DNA of 20,711 nucleotides from Dysgonomonas mossii. GTDB lineage: Bacteria; Bacteroidota; Bacteroidia; Bacteroidales; Dysgonomonadaceae. Shown one piece after another: positions 5,757 through 15,295 of the stretch; position 1 is the first letter of the stretch, and each line of letters opens with the position of its first letter. A model generated the notes under the pieces. That model was not told the DNA's origin. It made no database searches and saw only the letters and a list, made by a program, of their open reading frames with translations. The DNA is taken from positions 1 to 20,711 of the forward strand of contig NZ_SPPK01000011.1 of the NCBI RefSeq assembly GCF_004569505.1, given 5' to 3'. The translations under genes and the position numbers were made by a program.

Positions 5757-7799
5757 ATGTCGTCATTACGTGGGTTTAACCGAGTTGGGTTAATGTTTTC
5801 TTTTATATACTTTTGTTCCATAACGGGCTTCGCGCAAAGTAAACTAGATAGTATACAACATCTAAATGAGATAGTAGTCTCGGCTCGTAAAACTAGAGTA
5901 GATGTTATCCCTGTACAAGTACTATCGGGAGAATTATTACAAAATTTAAGTGCCCATTCTGTAGCTGATGCTTTGCGTTATTTTTCGGGTGTACAATTGA
6001 AAGACTATGGTGGTATTGGTGGTCTTAAGACTATAAATGTACGTAGTATGGGTAGCCAGCATGTAGGTGTATTCTATGATGGGATTGAAATAGCGAATCC
6101 TCAGAATGGAGTTGTAGACCTTGGACGATATTCACTTGATAATATTCAAGCTATCTCTTTACATAACGGACAAAAAAGCTCCATTTTTCAGCCGGCAAAA
6201 GATTACAGTTCTGCAAGTTCTATCTACATAGAAGCTAAAACTCCTCAGTTTGGATGCAACAAAAAATATAATCTGAAATTTACTTTCAAAACAGGAGCAT
6301 TCGGACTGATTAATCCTTCTTTGTATTGGGAACAAAAGCTATCTGAGAAATTAAATTCATCGTTTAATATTGATTACACTAACTCGACAGGTAAATATAA
6401 GTTTCAATACAAAGTTCAAAATACTGTTGACAATAGAGGGGGATACGATACTACCGCTGTTCGAAAGAATGGAGACATTCAGATATTTAGAATTGAGCAA
6501 GCCTTCTTCGGAAAGTTAAAAGGAGGTGATTGGAAAAGTCGTATTTATTTCTATACTTCAGAACGGGGATACCCTGGAGCGATTGTGAAAGAAGAACCCG
6601 GAAGATTTAAGCATGAAGATAGACAAAAGGATCGGAATTTCTTTGTTCAATCAGCTTTAAATGAGAGATTTTCAGGCGTTTATGCAACAAAGATATCAGG
6701 GAAATATGCGTACGATTATTTGTATTATGAATCTGATACTTTAATTCAAAAGTTGAAAAATAAATATATGCTCCATGATGTTTATATTTCTTCAGCCAAT
6801 CTATTTAATATCCTTCCTTCGTGGACAGCCAACATTTCTGCCGACTTTCAGTGGAATAAAATGAATGCCAATTTGGTGGAATTTATCTATCCGCAACGGT
6901 ATTCTACTTGGGTAGCTGTAGCGACTTCTCTCGATCTGGATAGAGTAAAAATACAGGGTAGTTTACTCGGTACTGTTGTCCATGAATCTACCAAAGAAGA
7001 TAAAAAAGACATTCAACGTGATTGGGATAAAATCACACCCACCTTGATGGCCTCATGGCAACCATGGAGTAGAGAGAACCTATTTTTAAGAGCCTTTTAT
7101 AAAAATATATTTCGAATGCCGACCTTCACCGAGATGCATATGGCATATATGGGGACATTGTCTTCTTACCTCAAACCCGAATTTACCAAACAATATAATT
7201 TAGGGTTCGTATATTCAAAAAATATAAATTCATCATTTTTTCTAGAAGGACAAGTCGATGCCTATTACAACGAAGTTACAGACAAATTATTAGCTATCCC
7301 GGGCGGTGTAAATTTTCGTTGGACAATGAAAAATATTGGTCTTGTAAAGATAAAAGGAGTAGATGTTGCTTTAACATCTACTAACAAGATAGGAAAAGAT
7401 CTAACTTTAGATACTCGGATAAATTATACTTACCAAAAAGCACAGGACTATACTCCAATGGTAGTAGAGAGTGATACCATTACCTATAAAGGACAAATAG
7501 CATATATTCCGACCCACAGTGCATCGGCCATATTAGGCGTCAATTATAAATCATGGAATTTATCATACAGTTTTATTTATACAGCTACTAGGTATACAGG
7601 TAGTGCCAATATTCCCCGTAATAGACTTGAGCCTTGGTACACTCACGATATGGCTATCGGTAAGTCTTTTGTGTGGAGGAAAAATAAATACAAAGCTACC
7701 ATGGAAATTAATAATCTATTTAATCAGGCTTACGATGTAGTCTTGAATTACCCTATGCCAGGAACAAATTTCAAATTTATACTCAATATAACTATTTAA
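5757..7799 (+). CDS. btuB: TonB-dependent outer-membrane receptor, BtuB type (cobalamin)
   Basis: A 680-residue outer-membrane transporter. It has a signal peptide ending near GFAQ27, a TonB-box-like LNEIVVSA at 36-43, a plug domain about 45-150 (ADALRYFSGVQLKDYGGIGG, INVRSMGSQHVGVFYDGIE) and a barrel to the C-terminus, which ends in the FKFILNITI beta strand. The start at 5757 has AGGTGG eight bases upstream; Met13 is a less favoured alternative. It would move cobalamin into the periplasm using TonB energy. The B12 specificity comes from context: it is the first large gene behind a cobalamin riboswitch, and the next gene, 7 nt away, encodes a BtuG-type protein, which in gut Bacteroides forms a stable lid complex with BtuB. 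Confidence 0.88.
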   Translation: MSSLRGFNRVGLMFSFIYFCSITGFAQSKLDSIQHLNEIVVSARKTRVDVIPVQVLSGELLQNLSAHSVADALRYFSGVQLKDYGGIGGLKTINVRSMGSQHVGVFYDGIEIANPQNGVVDLGRYSLDNIQAISLHNGQKSSIFQPAKDYSSASSIYIEAKTPQFGCNKKYNLKFTFKTGAFGLINPSLYWEQKLSEKLNSSFNIDYTNSTGKYKFQYKVQNTVDNRGGYDTTAVRKNGDIQIFRIEQAFFGKLKGGDWKSRIYFYTSERGYPGAIVKEEPGRFKHEDRQKDRNFFVQSALNERFSGVYATKISGKYAYDYLYYESDTLIQKLKNKYMLHDVYISSANLFNILPSWTANISADFQWNKMNANLVEFIYPQRYSTWVAVATSLDLDRVKIQGSLLGTVVHESTKEDKKDIQRDWDKITPTLMASWQPWSRENLFLRAFYKNIFRMPTFTEMHMAYMGTLSSYLKPEFTKQYNLGFVYSKNINSSFFLEGQVDAYYNEVTDKLLAIPGGVNFRWTMKNIGLVKIKGVDVALTSTNKIGKDLTLDTRINYTYQKAQDYTPMVVESDTITYKGQIAYIPTHSASAILGVNYKSWNLSYSFIYTATRYTGSANIPRNRLEPWYTHDMAIGKSFVWRKNKYKATMEINNLFNQAYDVVLNYPMPGTNFKFILNITI

Positions 7800-7806
7800 G
7801 AAAATT

Positions 7807-9000
7807 ATGAAAAGAAGATTATTCAAATTAGGATTTCTAATTCTAATTGTAGGATTAACTCTTCTCTATTCATGTAGAGGAGATGATGAGGAACTGATTC
7901 CTCCCACAATAACACCGGTAGCTCCTGTTGATGAAACAACTGTTGTAGAAGGAGAAGAAGGTAATATAAAAGGATTTTATCTGTTGAATGAAGCCAATAT
8001 GGGAAGTAATAAATCTTCCATTGATTACTTCGATCGTAAAACCGGTAAATATTGTCAAAATATTTATCCTTATCTAAATCCTAACATTGCCCATGAACTG
8101 GGAGATGTAGGTAACGATATCCAGATTTATGGGAATAAACTATATGCCGTAATCAATGTTTCAGGTTATGTGGAGGTGTTGGATGTAAATACTGCACGCC
8201 ATATAGGTTCTCTCACTATACCCAACTGCCGTTACATCGTTTTCGACAAAGGTTATGCGTATATAAGTTCTTACAATGGACCTGTTAAGATAGAACCGGA
8301 TACCCCACTAGGTTGTATCGTAAAGATAGACACTACCAACTTTAAGGAAGTTGGACGGGTTTCTGTAGGCTATCAACCCGAAGAAATGGTGATAAGAGAT
8401 AATAAATTGTATGTCGCGAACTCGGGAGGTTACCGAGTTCCGAATTACGATAATACAGTGTCTGTTATTGATTTAGGTAAGTTCGAAGAAATAAAGAAGA
8501 TAACAGTAGGGATTAATTTACATCGGTTGGAATTGGATAGTGATAATAATATCTATGTAAGCTCGCGAGGCGATTATAAATCTACGGCATCAAATACATA
8601 TATCATCGGGAAAAACGATATGGTAAGCAAAACTTTAAACTTACCATGCTCTAATATGACCGCGATGGGCGATTCTATTTATATGTATAGTGTAGAATGG
8701 AGTCATATAACTCAAAAAAACACAATTACTTATGCTATTGTAAATACCAAAAGCCAAACAGTTGTATCTCGGAACTTCATTAAAGATGGAACTGAAAAGC
8801 AAATCGTAATTCCGTATGGTTTAGCTATTCATCCCGAAACCAAAGACATATATGTGACTGACGCTAAAGATTATATTAGTCCGGGAACGTTGTTCTGCTT
8901 TGACAAAACGGGTAACCGAAAATGGTCTGTGGTTACAGGAGAGATTCCGGCTCATATTGTGTTTACAAAACATAGGTTGAAAAGTTTAATTTTAGATTAA
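7807..9000 (+). CDS. btuG: BtuG-type surface B12-binding beta-propeller lipoprotein
   Basis: A 397-residue lipoprotein: the signal peptide ends in LLYSC with lipidated Cys23, followed by acidic RGDDEE, a surface-export type signal. After a Pro/Glu linker (about 30-52) comes a DUF5074/YncE-like beta-propeller. Recurrent blade motifs are visible at 103-116 (NDIQIYGNKLYAVI), 142-156 (RYIVFDKGYAYISSY), 189-207 (YQPEEMVIRDNKLYVANSG) and 237-255 (NLHRLELDSDNNIYVSSRG). These motifs closely follow Bacteroides thetaiotaomicron BtuG2, which binds cobalamin with extreme affinity and hands it to BtuB (known from the family; the resemblance is from memory, not an alignment). It is seven nt downstream of btuB and behind the B12 riboswitch. 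Confidence 0.92.
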   Translation: MKRRLFKLGFLILIVGLTLLYSCRGDDEELIPPTITPVAPVDETTVVEGEEGNIKGFYLLNEANMGSNKSSIDYFDRKTGKYCQNIYPYLNPNIAHELGDVGNDIQIYGNKLYAVINVSGYVEVLDVNTARHIGSLTIPNCRYIVFDKGYAYISSYNGPVKIEPDTPLGCIVKIDTTNFKEVGRVSVGYQPEEMVIRDNKLYVANSGGYRVPNYDNTVSVIDLGKFEEIKKITVGINLHRLELDSDNNIYVSSRGDYKSTASNTYIIGKNDMVSKTLNLPCSNMTAMGDSIYMYSVEWSHITQKNTITYAIVNTKSQTVVSRNFIKDGTEKQIVIPYGLAIHPETKDIYVTDAKDYISPGTLFCFDKTGNRKWSVVTGEIPAHIVFTKHRLKSLILD

Positions 9001-9011
9001 TAAAAAAGTAA

Positions 9012-10703
9012 ATGATGAAAAATAAAATTTTATTTCTTTTTTTACTATTGAGTGGTTATTACCTCTCATCATGTTCTGGTGATGATGATATAGTTCAAAA
9101 CGATATAACTATTACATTCTCACAAAATGAGTATAAAGTTAGAAAAGGGAAAACATTAGAGATTGTACCGCAAGTAACCAATGCAACCAATCCTATTTAT
9201 TCGTGGAAATTGAATGGGAAAATTATTTCGAATGATTTACAGTTAAATTTCAGTGACTATAGCGTTGGCGAATATTTTATCATATTTAGGGTTGACGATG
9301 AAATTGGATATAAAGAGTCGCAGATTAAAGTTACTGTAGCAGATAAAATATCACCCGAAATAGAAATGGTCTCCAGCTATATTGCATATGTGGGGCAACC
9401 AATAGAGCTGAAAGCAACAGCCAACTATGCAGAAAACGCAGAATATGTATGGAGAAAAAATGGTGAAATAGTATCGGAAGAACAAGTGTACTCTTTTGTA
9501 GAAGAAAATTTAGGTTCATTTGCCTTGACTGTTAAAGTAACTACTGAAGACGGTGTTGACATCAAAGCCCTAACAGTAGTCGTATTACCTGTACCCGAAG
9601 CAGAACTTTATTTCGATGATGGTCTATACCGAACCATAACCAATAAAAATAATCTACGCAAGATGACAGTCCCTCTTGGCAGAACTTTGGTGTTAGCTCC
9701 TGTTATTTGCCATATAGATAAACCTGCCGGCTTTAAGTGGACTGTTGATGGAGTTGCACAAAGTTCGACTACCGAGTTTTTAAAATTTACACCTACCGAA
9801 AAGAAAGCTTATTTGATAGAAGTAACAGAGACAGGAACATCAGTAAAGGCTCGAGTAGAGGTTACTTGTACTGAGCCTGAAAGCACTTATTTCAGAGCAA
9901 TACAAACAGACAGTAAAGCTGTTGCGACTAAAGCTTTCAATTACATTCCTGCTCCGGGACAGTTTATTGACTTTCAATCTCAATATCAATCTCTAGCTCA
10001 GGTGTTACAGAAATTCCAAACTGCTGTGGATGCTAACTCTAATATGTTTCATATAGGAGCTTATGGTGGATATTTTGTAGTAGGATTTGACCATAGTGTG
10101 AAGAATGTTGCGAATAAAGCCGACTTGAGTATCAATGGAAACTCTTTTGTCGGTTGGAGCGAACCGGGAGTAGTTTGGGTTATGCAAGATTCGAATGGCA
10201 ACGGATTACCCGATGATACATGGTACGAACTGAAAGGCAGTGAGTATGGAAAGAAAGACAACATACAACGCTATGCTGTTACTTATTACAAACCTACAGA
10301 AAAAAGAACTGATGTAATGTGGACAGACAATTTTGGAAATACAGGTTCGGTAGATATTAATGGATATCACTCTCAAGACTATTTCTTCCCAATGTTTATA
10401 AAAGAAAGTGCTTATACCTTGACTGGTACACGTGTGCCACCGACATTCTATATTGCCGAAGGTACAGGTTATGAATCGTCCAGAGACTTAGGATGGGGGT
10501 ATGTGGACAATCACAATACAGACCCAACGAGACCCATTGGGGAGTTTTGGATAGAAGATGCTATTCATGCTGATGGAAGTCCTGCTAACCTCACTCATAT
10601 AGATTTTGTAAAAGTACATACGGCTTCTGTAGGTAAAGGCTCTTTAGTTGGTGAAGTATCAACTGAGCCGGGTAATCCTGTTGATCTGAATTTTAATAAC
10701 TAA
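9012..10703 (+). CDS. Surface lipoprotein with three Ig/PKD-like domains and a B12-locus C-terminal domain (possibly BtuH-like)
   Basis: A 563-residue lipoprotein (SSC, Cys21, then SGDDD). Three Ig/PKD-like domains follow, each marked by a Trp strand: SWKLNG at 64-69, VWRKNG at 146-151, KWTVDG at 242-247. The C-terminal ~265 residues form a distinct domain with GAYGGYFVVGFDHSV (349-363), INGNSFVGWSEPGVVWV (374-390) and DSNGNGLPDDTWYELKGSEY (393-412). The last contains an Asp/Asn-rich loop resembling a calcium-binding loop. It is 11 nt downstream of btuG in the riboswitch operon, so a role in cell-surface capture of cobalamin is likely. Bacteroides BtuH proteins are surface B12-binding lipoproteins from similar loci; the equivalence is suggested, not shown. 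ATG codons at 9012 and 9015 are both possible starts. Confidence 0.82.
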   Translation: MMKNKILFLFLLLSGYYLSSCSGDDDIVQNDITITFSQNEYKVRKGKTLEIVPQVTNATNPIYSWKLNGKIISNDLQLNFSDYSVGEYFIIFRVDDEIGYKESQIKVTVADKISPEIEMVSSYIAYVGQPIELKATANYAENAEYVWRKNGEIVSEEQVYSFVEENLGSFALTVKVTTEDGVDIKALTVVVLPVPEAELYFDDGLYRTITNKNNLRKMTVPLGRTLVLAPVICHIDKPAGFKWTVDGVAQSSTTEFLKFTPTEKKAYLIEVTETGTSVKARVEVTCTEPESTYFRAIQTDSKAVATKAFNYIPAPGQFIDFQSQYQSLAQVLQKFQTAVDANSNMFHIGAYGGYFVVGFDHSVKNVANKADLSINGNSFVGWSEPGVVWVMQDSNGNGLPDDTWYELKGSEYGKKDNIQRYAVTYYKPTEKRTDVMWTDNFGNTGSVDINGYHSQDYFFPMFIKESAYTLTGTRVPPTFYIAEGTGYESSRDLGWGYVDNHNTDPTRPIGEFWIEDAIHADGSPANLTHIDFVKVHTASVGKGSLVGEVSTEPGNPVDLNFNN

Positions 10704-10718
10704 AAGACTAATTAGATA

Positions 10719-12842
10719 ATGAAAAGAATATACCATTATATCTGTCTGCTGATATTGTCTGTCATTTTATTACCTGCTTGTAGTGACGACAACAAAGAAT
10801 TTGAAGGAAAAGACAATTATATAACTTCTTTCTCTCTGAGACTAGAGAATGAAACAGAATTGAATGGATTAATTGAAGGTAATAAGATTACCATTAATGC
10901 TTCTTCCAGTCAGTCTCTAGAGCGAGCTAAGGCTACTGTAAAACTCAGTGAGAATGCTAAAATATTTCCTAATCCCGAGGAGATAACCAACTGGGAAGAA
11001 GATATAGTATTTGCTGTAACTTCTTACAATGGTACTCGTTCTCAGTATAAATATACTGTAAACAGAACTGAGCAGGAACAAGCCGGTACTATTATACTCG
11101 CTACTCAGGCCGATGTAGATGCTTTTGGACAGAAAGGCATTACTTCGATTGCCGGAAATCTGATTCTGGGGCAAATCTCAGGTAAAGATTCCATCAAATC
11201 ATTAAGTCCGTTGGCTGGTCTTACACAGATAGGCTATTCTCTAATTGTTTATCCTACTGTCGGTATGACTAATTTTGAAGGCTTAGAAAATCTGACTAAA
11301 GTAGGAGATCTTATTCAAATAGAATCTTCTTCAAGAGTGCAAAGCGTTTTGTTCCCTGCTTTAGAAATGGCAGGAGGAGTAGCTTTGAAAAACGATTCTT
11401 TAATAACCATTAGTTTTCCTAAGCTAAAGAATGTGTCTAAGTCTTTTGTTATTAACTCGGGGATGGGGCAGGTAATTCTTCCTAGTTTGGAAAGAGTGGG
11501 AGAAACATTCCGGTTAACAAATACTTTTTCCAATGTAAAAGCATTGATGCCTTCGGTTATATTACCGTATTTGAAAGAAGTAGGAAGCATCGAACTTTCT
11601 CGTCTGGAAAATGTAAAAAAAGTGGATTTTTCAGAATTGAAGACCATTGCTGATTTGAATCTTTACCCATTAGAAAAATTGATATATATAAATGCGCCTA
11701 AGTTGCAGATTATAACAGGTAAATTAACTACTTCAGCTACTAGTAAACTGAGCGAATTTAGCCTGCCGGAGTTGGAGGAGGTTAACGATATGATTGTAGA
11801 AGGAAAACAGATTACGACGGTTAATCTTCCTAAACTAAAGCGAGTAAAAGGAAAACTAAGTCTTAATTATGCCAAAATAAATGGACTGGCTAAAGGTTTT
11901 GAATCATTGGAAACGGTTGAAGGAGAACTTTATATGCTAGATCTAGCTATGAAAGACCTAATATTTCCTTCTTCGATAAAAAAGATTAATAGATTATCAA
12001 TCTATAACTATCTTTCTACACCTCTTACCAAAATAAACATCAAAGGTATGAATATAAAGGAATTGGCAGTAATGGCTTCGGCTGTTGATGGTGTTGAAAT
12101 TATCGGAGATGATGTATTTAACGGAACATTAAGTATTCTGCCGGATAATGCTAAATCTTACACTCTTAAATTCCCAAAGCTACAAGGATTTTCCGAAGTA
12201 GATTCTCTGAGCCTCGGATCTTATATTTCTAATATAGATGTATTAAATATAAAAGGAATAAAAAAAATAAAGAAAGGACTTACTATTCCTAATAATAATT
12301 TACAGGATTTTTCTATATCAGATCTGGAAGAAGTTGGAGGAAACTTCACCATAAATCACCTGAATAATATTGTAGACCCTTCTGTAATTCAGATTAACAT
12401 ATCGGATCTTAAAAATGTTGGAGGAAATTTTAACGTAACCATTGATTCAAGGTCTGTCCGAACATTGAATGTTCCTAAGTTAGAATCAGTAGGAAGAGAC
12501 TTCACCATTGGCACAGGCTACATGTCTACTTCATCATGGAGTCCTAGCTGCCATCTGAGATATCTGCTATTTCCTAAATTAACTAGTATAGAAGGAAAGA
12601 TGAGTCTGGTGCCATACAAGGATGATGCTAGTAAGGTAAACGAGGAGCTAACAGATTTGAATGGTTTCTCAGCATTGAAAAAAGTAAGTGGTATAGAAAT
12701 TAAAGCTCAAGCAGCTTTAGTCTCATATGCTGGCTTGAAGAATGCACTATCTACACTTACTGCAGGACAATGGATTGTCGAGAGAAATGGCTACAATCCA
12801 ACATACGACCAACTTAAATCTGGTGCTTGGACAAAACCATAA
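10719..12842 (+). CDS. DUF5018-like/leucine-rich solenoid surface lipoprotein, copy 1
   Basis: A 707-residue lipoprotein with signal ending LLPAC (Cys21) and acidic SDDNKEFEG. Residues about 33-116 form a DUF5018-like domain (DNYITSFSLRLEN, NAKIFPNPEEITNWEE, YNGTRSQYKYTV). From about 125 to the end are irregular leucine-rich repeats of about 20-25 residues of the form (F/L)PxLxxV...IxV, for example LPELEEVNDMIV and VPKLESVGRDFTI, like the parallel beta-solenoid of receptor-L/BspA-type domains. A C-terminal cap reads GLKNALSTL...WIV...YNPTY...KP. It lies 15 nt after the preceding gene with no terminator between, so it belongs to the B12 operon. The function is unknown; I infer a surface accessory in cobalamin or carrier-protein binding. 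Its downstream neighbour is a paralogue. Confidence 0.85.
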   Translation: MKRIYHYICLLILSVILLPACSDDNKEFEGKDNYITSFSLRLENETELNGLIEGNKITINASSSQSLERAKATVKLSENAKIFPNPEEITNWEEDIVFAVTSYNGTRSQYKYTVNRTEQEQAGTIILATQADVDAFGQKGITSIAGNLILGQISGKDSIKSLSPLAGLTQIGYSLIVYPTVGMTNFEGLENLTKVGDLIQIESSSRVQSVLFPALEMAGGVALKNDSLITISFPKLKNVSKSFVINSGMGQVILPSLERVGETFRLTNTFSNVKALMPSVILPYLKEVGSIELSRLENVKKVDFSELKTIADLNLYPLEKLIYINAPKLQIITGKLTTSATSKLSEFSLPELEEVNDMIVEGKQITTVNLPKLKRVKGKLSLNYAKINGLAKGFESLETVEGELYMLDLAMKDLIFPSSIKKINRLSIYNYLSTPLTKINIKGMNIKELAVMASAVDGVEIIGDDVFNGTLSILPDNAKSYTLKFPKLQGFSEVDSLSLGSYISNIDVLNIKGIKKIKKGLTIPNNNLQDFSISDLEEVGGNFTINHLNNIVDPSVIQINISDLKNVGGNFNVTIDSRSVRTLNVPKLESVGRDFTIGTGYMSTSSWSPSCHLRYLLFPKLTSIEGKMSLVPYKDDASKVNEELTDLNGFSALKKVSGIEIKAQAALVSYAGLKNALSTLTAGQWIVERNGYNPTYDQLKSGAWTKP

Positions 12843-12909
12843 ACTATAAGATGGAATATTTAAGTAAGTGTTCTTTAAACTTAGTTTTAGAATTATAAAC
12901 AAAAAAACA

Positions 12910-15042
12910 ATGAAAATAAATAATCTGATATTTATATTACTCCTATTCGCTTTGGTGACAGCCGGATGTAGCGACGACAGAGACTTCAATGGAGGTGATA
13001 ATTATATAACATCTTTTCGGTTGGAAAAAGATGGAATCTCTTTCAATGGGTCAATATCGACTATAAACAATGAAATAGTTGTTACAGTTCCTGAAAATAT
13101 ATTGCTTAATAATGCTACTGTAAATATTACAATTAGTGAAAATGCAACAATTAGTCCCAATCCTTCTTCTATAAAAGATTGGACAGCTGAGCAAACATTC
13201 GTCGTTAAAGGGTACAACGGAACAGAAAGAAGCTATAAGTATAAATTAGAGCGTGGTGTCGTTTCACGCGACGGCGATATAACATTGCTTACTCAGGAAG
13301 ATGTGAATGCTTTTGCAGACATGGGGCTGACAGAGATAAATGGTAATATAACGATCGGTGCTGCTAGTGGCTCAGACTCAATACATACATTGGCTCCATT
13401 CTCTAAATTAACAAGCATCAAGTTTGGATTAACGATCAATCCGACTTATGCAGGGAAGAATCTGGATGATTTGAAAAATCTAAAAAAACTTGGCTCTCTG
13501 AAAGTTGTAGAGTTGAATAATACTTTAGAGGAAATAAATTTACCTCAATTAGAATACATCGTTACGGGGATCAATATTGATTTGCCAAAAAGATTACAAA
13601 AAATACTATTACCTGAATTAAAGCATGTGGATAGAGGTATATACATCAGCAAGGCAGAGGTCTTGAAAATGCTTGATTTAGGAAAACTAGAAACTGTCAT
13701 AGAAGATTTTACTTTAGATGGCGGATGGGGTACAAATGTATTGGATGAGTTTAAAATTGGATCATTGAAGAGTGTGGGTGGTTCTTTTAAGGTATCAAAT
13801 TGGCAAGAACTAAAATCTTTATCTATGCCTAATTTGGAAAATATTTACAAATTAGAATTGAGTAGCTTAAAAAAAGTAGAAAAAATAGATTTATCATATT
13901 TAAAAACTATAAAATCAGACTTTCAGATATCTAATAACGACCTGCTTACCAATCTTAATGTGTCTTCTTTGGCGACTATCGGTGGCGACTTTAATCTCAA
14001 CTATCTTCCGTCGATTCCATCTTTCGACGGATTTAAATCTCTATCCTCAGTAGATGGTAAATTTACCCTTTCTAATCTGGATAAATTGAAAGATACTAAA
14101 GGTTTTAAAAGTTTGAAATCAGTCGGAAAACAATTTGATATATCTTATATGGCTGCTGTAGAAGATAATCTAGATGGTTTTTCTTCTCTTAGCAGTGTGG
14201 GAGTAGGAGGAGTTTCTATTAACGATGTATCGTTTAAGACTTTCTCCGGATTTAATCTTAAAAATGTAGAGAGAATTGGTATTTATGCTCAGAATATAAC
14301 CTCTATACGCGAGATTGATTTAACGAGGCTGAATATAGAAAAATCTATAATTCTGAATAATATAATGTCAGAATACACCTTAAAAGGAGCTAATGTCTTT
14401 GATGGAGAATTAAGCTTCGAAGGTTGTGCTCCGAAAGTAGTAGAGGGTTATAGCGAATTGGGGACTCTTAAATTTTCTCTTTCCAGTAATAAATACCCAA
14501 ATTATTCTTTCCCTACTACAAAAGTAAAAAAAGACCTCAGTATTTCAATGTACAATTTTGAAGGTTTTAAAATGCCTAATTTGATAGAAGCAGGAGGTAT
14601 AGTCACTATTTTTATTATGTCAGAAACTTTGGCACTTGACTTGCCAAAAATCAAAAGCATGGGTTCTCTTGAAATTGGTTCTCCTGTTATGAGAAAACTT
14701 TCTCTACCCGCATTAGAAACTATAAATGGCGACTGTAGAATAATAACAGCCAATTATATGGGCGAGTTTGAAGAATTTAATATTCCTAAGCTAAAAACTA
14801 TAAATGGGACTCTTGATTTTTCGGGAGAATATTATACAAATAACAAGCTGACTAATCTTGATTTTTTTGCTACATTGAATAGCTTGAAAGCTGTAACTAT
14901 TAAATACAATAAGGTATTAGTTGATTTCTCCGGCTTAAAAAATGCCTTAAGTTCCATATCAGAAAAAGGATGGATCGTTACTGATAATGCTTACAATCCG
15001 ACTTATACGGATGCTAAAGCTGGGAAATTGATCAAACCATGA
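12910..15042 (+). CDS. DUF5018-like/leucine-rich solenoid surface lipoprotein, copy 2
   Basis: A 710-residue paralogue of the preceding gene. The frame is open from 12868, but the ATG at 12910 is chosen because it gives a proper lipoprotein signal (MKINNLIFILLLFALVTAGC, Cys20). The same order is seen: an acidic SDDRDFNGG linker, a DUF5018-like domain (NYITSFRLEKDG, NATISPNPSSIKDW, YNGTERSYKYKL), the cap motif QEDVNAFADMGLTEINGN, leucine-rich solenoid repeats (NLPSIPSFDGFKSLSSVDG, FNIPKLKTINGTLDF), and the same end cap GLKNALSSI...WIV...YNPTY...KP. Shared anchors at both ends but diverged middles indicate an old tandem duplication with diversification of the solenoid face. It is the last gene of the operon and is followed by a terminator. 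The function is unknown; surface ligand capture is inferred from context. Confidence 0.85.
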   Translation: MKINNLIFILLLFALVTAGCSDDRDFNGGDNYITSFRLEKDGISFNGSISTINNEIVVTVPENILLNNATVNITISENATISPNPSSIKDWTAEQTFVVKGYNGTERSYKYKLERGVVSRDGDITLLTQEDVNAFADMGLTEINGNITIGAASGSDSIHTLAPFSKLTSIKFGLTINPTYAGKNLDDLKNLKKLGSLKVVELNNTLEEINLPQLEYIVTGINIDLPKRLQKILLPELKHVDRGIYISKAEVLKMLDLGKLETVIEDFTLDGGWGTNVLDEFKIGSLKSVGGSFKVSNWQELKSLSMPNLENIYKLELSSLKKVEKIDLSYLKTIKSDFQISNNDLLTNLNVSSLATIGGDFNLNYLPSIPSFDGFKSLSSVDGKFTLSNLDKLKDTKGFKSLKSVGKQFDISYMAAVEDNLDGFSSLSSVGVGGVSINDVSFKTFSGFNLKNVERIGIYAQNITSIREIDLTRLNIEKSIILNNIMSEYTLKGANVFDGELSFEGCAPKVVEGYSELGTLKFSLSSNKYPNYSFPTTKVKKDLSISMYNFEGFKMPNLIEAGGIVTIFIMSETLALDLPKIKSMGSLEIGSPVMRKLSLPALETINGDCRIITANYMGEFEEFNIPKLKTINGTLDFSGEYYTNNKLTNLDFFATLNSLKAVTIKYNKVLVDFSGLKNALSSISEKGWIVTDNAYNPTYTDAKAGKLIKP

Positions 15043-15081
15043 TATAGGATTATATCCATTAAAATTTATTCTGGTGAATGG

Positions 15082-15119
15082 AAAAGAAGGTCTCTCAAAA
15101 TTGAGTTACCTTCTTTTTT
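15082..15119 (+). terminator. Terminator of the plus-strand B12 operon
   Basis: AAAAGAAGGT (15082-15091) pairs with ACCTTCTTTT (15108-15117), with an inner CTCAA/TTGAG stem, followed by a T-run. The A-run on the left could let it act in both directions. Confidence 0.85.
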
Positions 15120-15183
15120 GATTGATATTTATAATAATAGACTTAAATATGGAAACCCCTAACGTTAGACGCCTAAAACAAAA

Positions 15184-15209
15184 AACCGATGAATCAAAAT
15201 TCATCGGTT
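15184..15209 (-). terminator. Terminator of the minus-strand receptor-chelatase operon
   Basis: An 11-bp perfect stem (15184-15194 with 15199-15209) with a 4-nt loop. Read on the minus strand it is followed by a T-rich run (TTTTTTGTTTT). It lies about 90 bp after the chelatase stop codon. Confidence 0.88.
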
Positions 15210-15295
15210 CATATGATATTCTAGCATAAATCCTGTCAACCTATATTAAGGACGGGACACAATATTATGGATACTCTCAAAATATTCAATAATAC

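Noticed and set aside
12868..12909. A 14-codon N-terminal extension of the second solenoid lipoprotein
   Set aside because: The internal ATG at 12910 begins a standard lipoprotein signal; the extension would add charged residues before it.
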